From NCBI RefSeq assembly GCF_963518785.1, contig NZ_CAUQKJ010000013.1, positions 1 to 25,229 on the forward strand: a DNA stretch of 25,229 nt, written 5' to 3'. A program made the position numbers and the translations under genes. The stretch is from an uncultured Campylobacter sp. GTDB lineage: Bacteria > Campylobacterota > Campylobacteria > Campylobacterales > Campylobacteraceae. Position 1 is the first letter of the stretch; every line of letters begins with the position of its first letter. The notes below the pieces were generated by a model, which saw only the letters and a list, made by a program, of their open reading frames with translations, ran no database searches and was not told where the DNA came from. Shown piece by piece: positions 22,709 to 25,229 of this stretch.

Positions 22709-22715
22709 TACTTCA

Positions 22716-24285
22716 ATGAGTAAAAAACTTTTTGCTTTAGGCGCTGCGATACTTTGCGGCGCGCTAAGCCTAAACGCCGAGGTCGCGACGACGCAGAGCG
22801 TGCAAATAGATCTGAAATTTAACGCCGCAAATTTCACGCAAGAAAGCGTGATCGTAGGCGGCAAAAAGATAAAATTTCGCGCCTATAAAAACATAATCTA
22901 CGTCGCAAAACCCGTAAGCGCGCACTATCAGAGCATGAATATCTTCATCCCGCAGCAGTATTTTGAGGGGCGCAAGAGCGGTAAATTTGACGCCGCGAGC
23001 GCGCCGATATTTTTGCCAAACGGCGTGGGCGGCTACATGCCGGGTGAAGCGGGCGAGGTCAAAATAGACGAAAGCGGCAAGCCAAACGCGATCGCTACGG
23101 CGCTTTCGCGCGGTTACGTCGTAGCCGCTCCCGCAGCGCGCAGACGCACGCTAAAGGACGCAAACGGCGATTATATCGGCAAGGCGCCCTCAGCGATCAT
23201 TGATCTAAAGGCAGCCGTGCGGTATCTGAAATTTAACGACGCGGCGATGCCGGGGGACGCGAACAAAATCATCTCAAACGGCACGAGCGCAGGCGGCGCT
23301 CTCAGCGCTTTTAGGCGCGAGCGGGGACGAGGCCGCGTACGAGCCGTATCTGCAAGAGCTGGGCGCTGCGAAGGCTAGCGATAAAATTTACGCGGCGTCC
23401 GCATACTGCCCGATCACAAATCTAAAGCACGCGGACGCGGCGTATGAGTGGATGTTCGGCGCGCAGAGCGAATATGAAAAGATGGATTTTAGCGGCTTTG
23501 ATGTGGCGGGATTTAACGAGCGCGGCGAAAATTCTAGTGGCACTGAAAAAAATTCCAAAAAAGGCGCGGATCAAAGCGCCGCAAAGCCCGCGCGCAAAAC
23601 GATTAGCGGCAAACTAAGCGCAGCGCAGATTAAAATTTCAGACGAGCTAAAGGCGCAATTCCCCGCCTATCTGAACTCGCTAAGCTTAAAGGATGGGGGC
23701 GACCGCGCGCTAAGCCTGGATAAAAACGGCGACGGCAGCTTCAAAGATTACATAAACGGGCTCATATCGGCATCGTTTGCTAATTTTGCGGCGAAAAATC
23801 CGCGCGCGAAGGCGCCCCTATACCTCGCTGCCAAGATCAAGGACGACGCATCGCAATCGCATATGCTTTTCTGTGGCTACGCGACTGCCGAGCCGCGCGC
23901 CAAGACCCCGCCCGCATTCGACGGCTTTGCGCTTGAAAATCCCGAAAACGAGCTGTTCGGCGGCGCCAAATTTAACGCGGCGCATTTTACGGATTTTGGC
24001 GCGATGAATGACCCCGCCAAAGGGGTGCTGATCGCGGATGCGCAGCTCGTAGAGATGATGGATGCGATGAGTTTCGTACGCAACGAAAACGGCGCGAAAT
24101 TTTACCGCATCCGACACGGCGCGAGCGATCGCGATACGGCGCTTGCGATCCCCGCGATTTTGGCGCTTAGCTTGCAAAATGCGGGCAAGAACGTCGATTT
24201 CGCGGTGCCTTGGGGGCAAGGACACGGCGGCGATTACGATCTTGAGGAGCTTTTTGACTGGATCGACAAAGTAGTCGCGCGCTAG
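22716..24285 (+). pseudogene. Tannase-like exported alpha/beta hydrolase, frameshifted
   Basis: Two frames together encode one protein of about 522 residues. The first (22716 to about 23309) has a signal peptide (KKLFALGAAILCGALSLNA) and the region up to the nucleophile elbow ISNGTSAGGALSA. The second (from about 23311, ...LGASGDEAAYEPYLQELGAA..., to 24285) carries the rest, including the probable acidic and histidine catalytic residues in RHGASDRDTALAIPA and PWGQGHGGDYDLEELFDWI. The break is at 23307-23311: AGCGCTTTTAGGC would restore ALSALLG if one GC pair were added. This pattern matches bacterial tannase/feruloyl-esterase-like hydrolases; the substrate is not known. A charged KNS-rich insert follows the break. 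If the frameshift is real the enzyme is dead; if it is a sequencing slip, this is an intact periplasmic esterase. Confidence 0.8.
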
Positions 24286-24290
24286 ACTTA

Positions 24291-24323
24291 ACGGGCAAAA
24301 TTTTATCTTAGAATCTTGCCCGT
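24291..24323 (+). terminator. Hairpin after the tannase-like gene
   Basis: ACGGGCAA and TTGCCCGT form an 8-bp perfect stem around a 17-base AT-rich loop, 5 bases after the stop. No proper U-run follows. Position and stem make a terminator likely. Confidence 0.55.
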
Positions 24324-24557
24324 AGTTCTGCCCTAAATTTTATCGCCCAAACACTCTCTAGCGGATGCTCCGAGTGGCGTAAAATTCCGCTGCGAAATTC
24401 TATCGCGTTAAAATTTTGGCATCGCCGCAAGACGCGCAACGGCTTGAAATTTTGCAGTTACCACTCAAAAAATTCCATAGAATTTTATCGCGGCAAAACG
24501 ACGCGAATTAAATTTTATCGGCCGCGATGATTTATGGCGCGAGGCTTTTAGCGCGAT

Positions 24558-24569
24558 CTATGCTAAAAT
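24558..24569 (+). promoter_or_regulatory. Orphan promoter-like box
   Basis: CTATGCTAAAAT (TAAAAT at 24564-24569) is the same extended -10 type that precedes ccsBA and the tannase-like gene, but no plus-strand coding region follows. It may be a relic of a lost gene or the promoter of an RNA ending at the hairpin at 24886-24924. Confidence 0.35.
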
Positions 24570-24759
24570 TTCGGCGCAATCAAATTCTGCGGGCTAAATT
24601 TTAAATTTAAAAACCGAAGTATGCGATAAAATTTCACGGCGTTTATGCACTATCCGATCGCAGGTATTTTAGCACGCAGATATCGTGCATGAGCGCGCAT
24701 TCAGCACGCGGGCGATTAAAATTCGCCAAAATGAACAAAAAAACCCAAGCAAGCGCGGC

Positions 24760-24837
24760 AAGCAGGCTAAATTTAAGGCGCACTTCGCGATCTCTCGCGA
24801 GGCAAGCCTGCTTTGGCTATCTCCATTAAGCCTGCTT
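24760..24837 (+). other. Self-complementary stretch with two alternative pairings
   Basis: AAGCAGGCT (24760-24768) is complementary to AGCCTGCTT at 24805-24813 and again at 24829-24837. Nested inside the first pairing is TCGCGA-TCTC-TCGCGA (24785-24800). A 9-bp stem closing a 6-bp stem, with a competing third strand, could be a structured RNA. It could equally be a DNA-level repeat. Neither is proven. Confidence 0.4.
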
Positions 24838-24907
24838 CAATAATCCGCCGAGACCCAAAAAGCGCCGTTTGGGGTCTGTATCTTTGCGCCATGTGCATAA
24901 ATTTCAT
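24773..24907 (-). CDS. Doubtful 44-residue ORF
   Basis: A frame from ATG at 24907 to TAA at 24773 gives a basic peptide starting MKFMHMAQRYRPQTALFGSR and ending LPRERSRSAP, with an internal near-repeat (IEAGLMEIAKAGL) caused by the 24-base spacing of AAGCAGGCTT. There is no ribosome binding site. It lies over the self-complementary stretch, so the open frame may be accidental. Confidence 0.15.
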   Translation of the reverse strand: MKFMHMAQRYRPQTALFGSRRIIEAGLMEIAKAGLPRERSRSAP

Positions 24908-24924
24908 AATTTAATGGCGCTTTT
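24886..24924 (+). terminator. Terminator-like hairpin with U-run
   Basis: GCGCCAT (24886-24892) pairs with ATGGCGC (24914-24920), loop of 21 bases, followed by TTTT. No gene ends just upstream, so if functional it would end a non-coding or lost transcript. A weaker hairpin (AGACCCAAA with TTTGGGGTCT, 24851-24877, one bulge) precedes it. Confidence 0.4.
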
Positions 24925-24949
24925 GAGCGTAGCTTGGCCTATTTAAAAA

Positions 24950-25063
24950 TCACCGCGCCGCGTCAGGATCGTTTCCCAAACCTGGTGCGCCGTCATCTTT
25001 GCGGCGGCGCAATTCGGCGCCAAATTTAACGCTAGCTAGCATTGCACCGCCTTTAGCTCGCAT
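24950..25063 (-). CDS. Doubtful 37-residue ORF in GC-rich gene-free DNA
   Basis: A frame from ATG at 25063 to TGA at 24950 (MRAKGGAMLASVKFGAELRR, then RKDDGAPGLGNDPDAAR); it is open further upstream to a TAA inside the spacer at about 25,142. Base composition is coding-like compared with other spacers, but I recognise no family and see no ribosome binding site. It could be a fragment of a decayed gene. Confidence 0.15.
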   Translation of the reverse strand: MRAKGGAMLASVKFGAELRRRKDDGAPGLGNDPDAAR

Positions 25064-25149
25064 GCGGCGGGCATCGCCTGCGACGACGCCAAAATGCAAG
25101 CCGCTTTTTGCCGCGCTGCGCCGCGAAAGAGCTTTTAAAATTTAACGCC

Positions 25150-25227
25150 CTAGCCTTTCGCGATCTCGTAAAAACCGTCTTTGAAAACGACCTTGCCCTC
25201 ATCCGCCAGACGCTTTAAAAGCTGCGC
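25150..25227 (-). CDS. 3' end of a second copy of the unknown terminal gene
   Basis: A minus-strand frame entering from outside and ending in TAG at 25150-25152. The peptide AQLLKRLADEGKVVF-KDGFYEIAKG equals the C-terminus encoded at 3-80 except in the last eight residues (FYEIAKG against YYKIAKK). The divergence after an identical 55-base part shows two real genomic copies and not one sequence read twice. Family unknown; possibly the wing of a winged-helix domain. Confidence 0.6.
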   Translation of the reverse strand, partial: AQLLKRLADEGKVVFKDGFYEIAKG

Positions 25228-25229
25228 AC
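25175..25229 (-). repeat. Terminal inverted repeat, right copy (55 bp, exact)
   Basis: Reverse complement of bases 1-55 without mismatch. It faces inward like the left copy, so the window is flanked by two convergent copies of the same gene end. Confidence 0.9.

Larger units (their letters stand above)
24286..25149. other. 864-bp gene-free stretch at the right end
   Basis: Three parts. 24286-24600 is AT-rich and holds the hairpin above and a promoter-like box. About 24,600-24,925 contains a self-complementary, possibly transcribed stretch. About 24,950-25,130 is much GC-richer than other gene-free DNA here and has a short open minus frame. No recognised gene, tRNA or mobile element. Confidence 0.6.

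Noticed and set aside
24286..25149. tRNA or other housekeeping RNA gene
   Set aside because: No T-loop signature such as GGTTCGAATCC, no cloverleaf, and no match to remembered core motifs of tmRNA, RNase P RNA or SRP RNA.
1..25229. Composite transposon flanked by inverted repeats
   Set aside because: The terminal repeats are coding 3' ends, no transposase is present, and no short flanking duplications can be examined; the content is core metabolism.

Overview
The window reads as chromosomal DNA of a Campylobacter. The evidence is the gene content (single-polypeptide CcsBA, a PetABC bc1 complex with di-haem cytochrome c1, and an FTR1/P19/ABC iron-uptake cluster in the same order as C. jejuni cj1658-cj1665), -10 boxes of the type TTGCTAAAAT, and gene-free DNA full of the self-complementary word AAATTTTAAAATTT. 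Coding DNA is GC-richer than in C. jejuni, which suggests an oral species of the C. gracilis / C. showae / C. rectus kind; C. gracilis is my guess, not a proof. The first 55 and last 55 bases are exact reverse complements that diverge at base 56, so the window is probably a whole assembly contig whose two ends run into the same repeated gene.

Layout. (1) 1-1166: 3' end of an unknown gene, then 1 kb with no intact gene. This holds a decayed second copy of the DNA at about 21,540-22,169: the tail of an ABC ATPase gene, a spacer enlarged by a degenerate iterated tract, and the first 59 codons of a thioredoxin-like lipoprotein gene cut just before its CxxC motif. (2) 1167-5898, minus strand: a tightly overlapping six-gene operon, phosphomannomutase/phosphoglucomutase - small unknown protein - alanine racemase - LemA - TPM-domain protein - YgcG-type TPM protein. 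(3) 5997-6491: CreA-family periplasmic protein, ending in a long hairpin. (4) 6798-10220: ccsBA, the cytochrome c haem-ligation machine, then 746 bp of AT-rich gene-free DNA. (5) 10967-13848: petABC, the cytochrome bc1 complex, closed by a good intrinsic terminator. (6) 14068-22484: iron uptake module: FTR1-type permease with a duplicated periplasmic domain, P19, a polytopic Fe-S membrane protein ending in a YHS-like domain, two FtsX/MacB-type permeases, their ATPase and a CGAC thioredoxin-like lipoprotein. (7) 22716-24285: an exported tannase-like alpha/beta hydrolase broken by one frameshift just after its nucleophile motif. (8) 24286-25149: gene-free DNA with a terminator, an orphan promoter-like box, a strongly self-complementary stretch and two doubtful minus-strand ORFs. 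(9) 25150-25227: 3' end of the second copy of the terminal gene.

How it works together: CcsBA attaches the haems that PetC needs; PetABC passes electrons from quinol to periplasmic cytochrome c; the iron module supplies iron from the periplasm and may also do redox work there (CGAC protein, Cys-rich membrane protein). The minus-strand operon serves envelope sugar and D-alanine metabolism. I see no phage, transposase, CRISPR array, tRNA or rRNA. The most unusual items are the decayed duplicate, the terminal inverted repeat, the frameshifted hydrolase and the structured stretch near 24,760-24,924. I did not find a convincing wholly new system.
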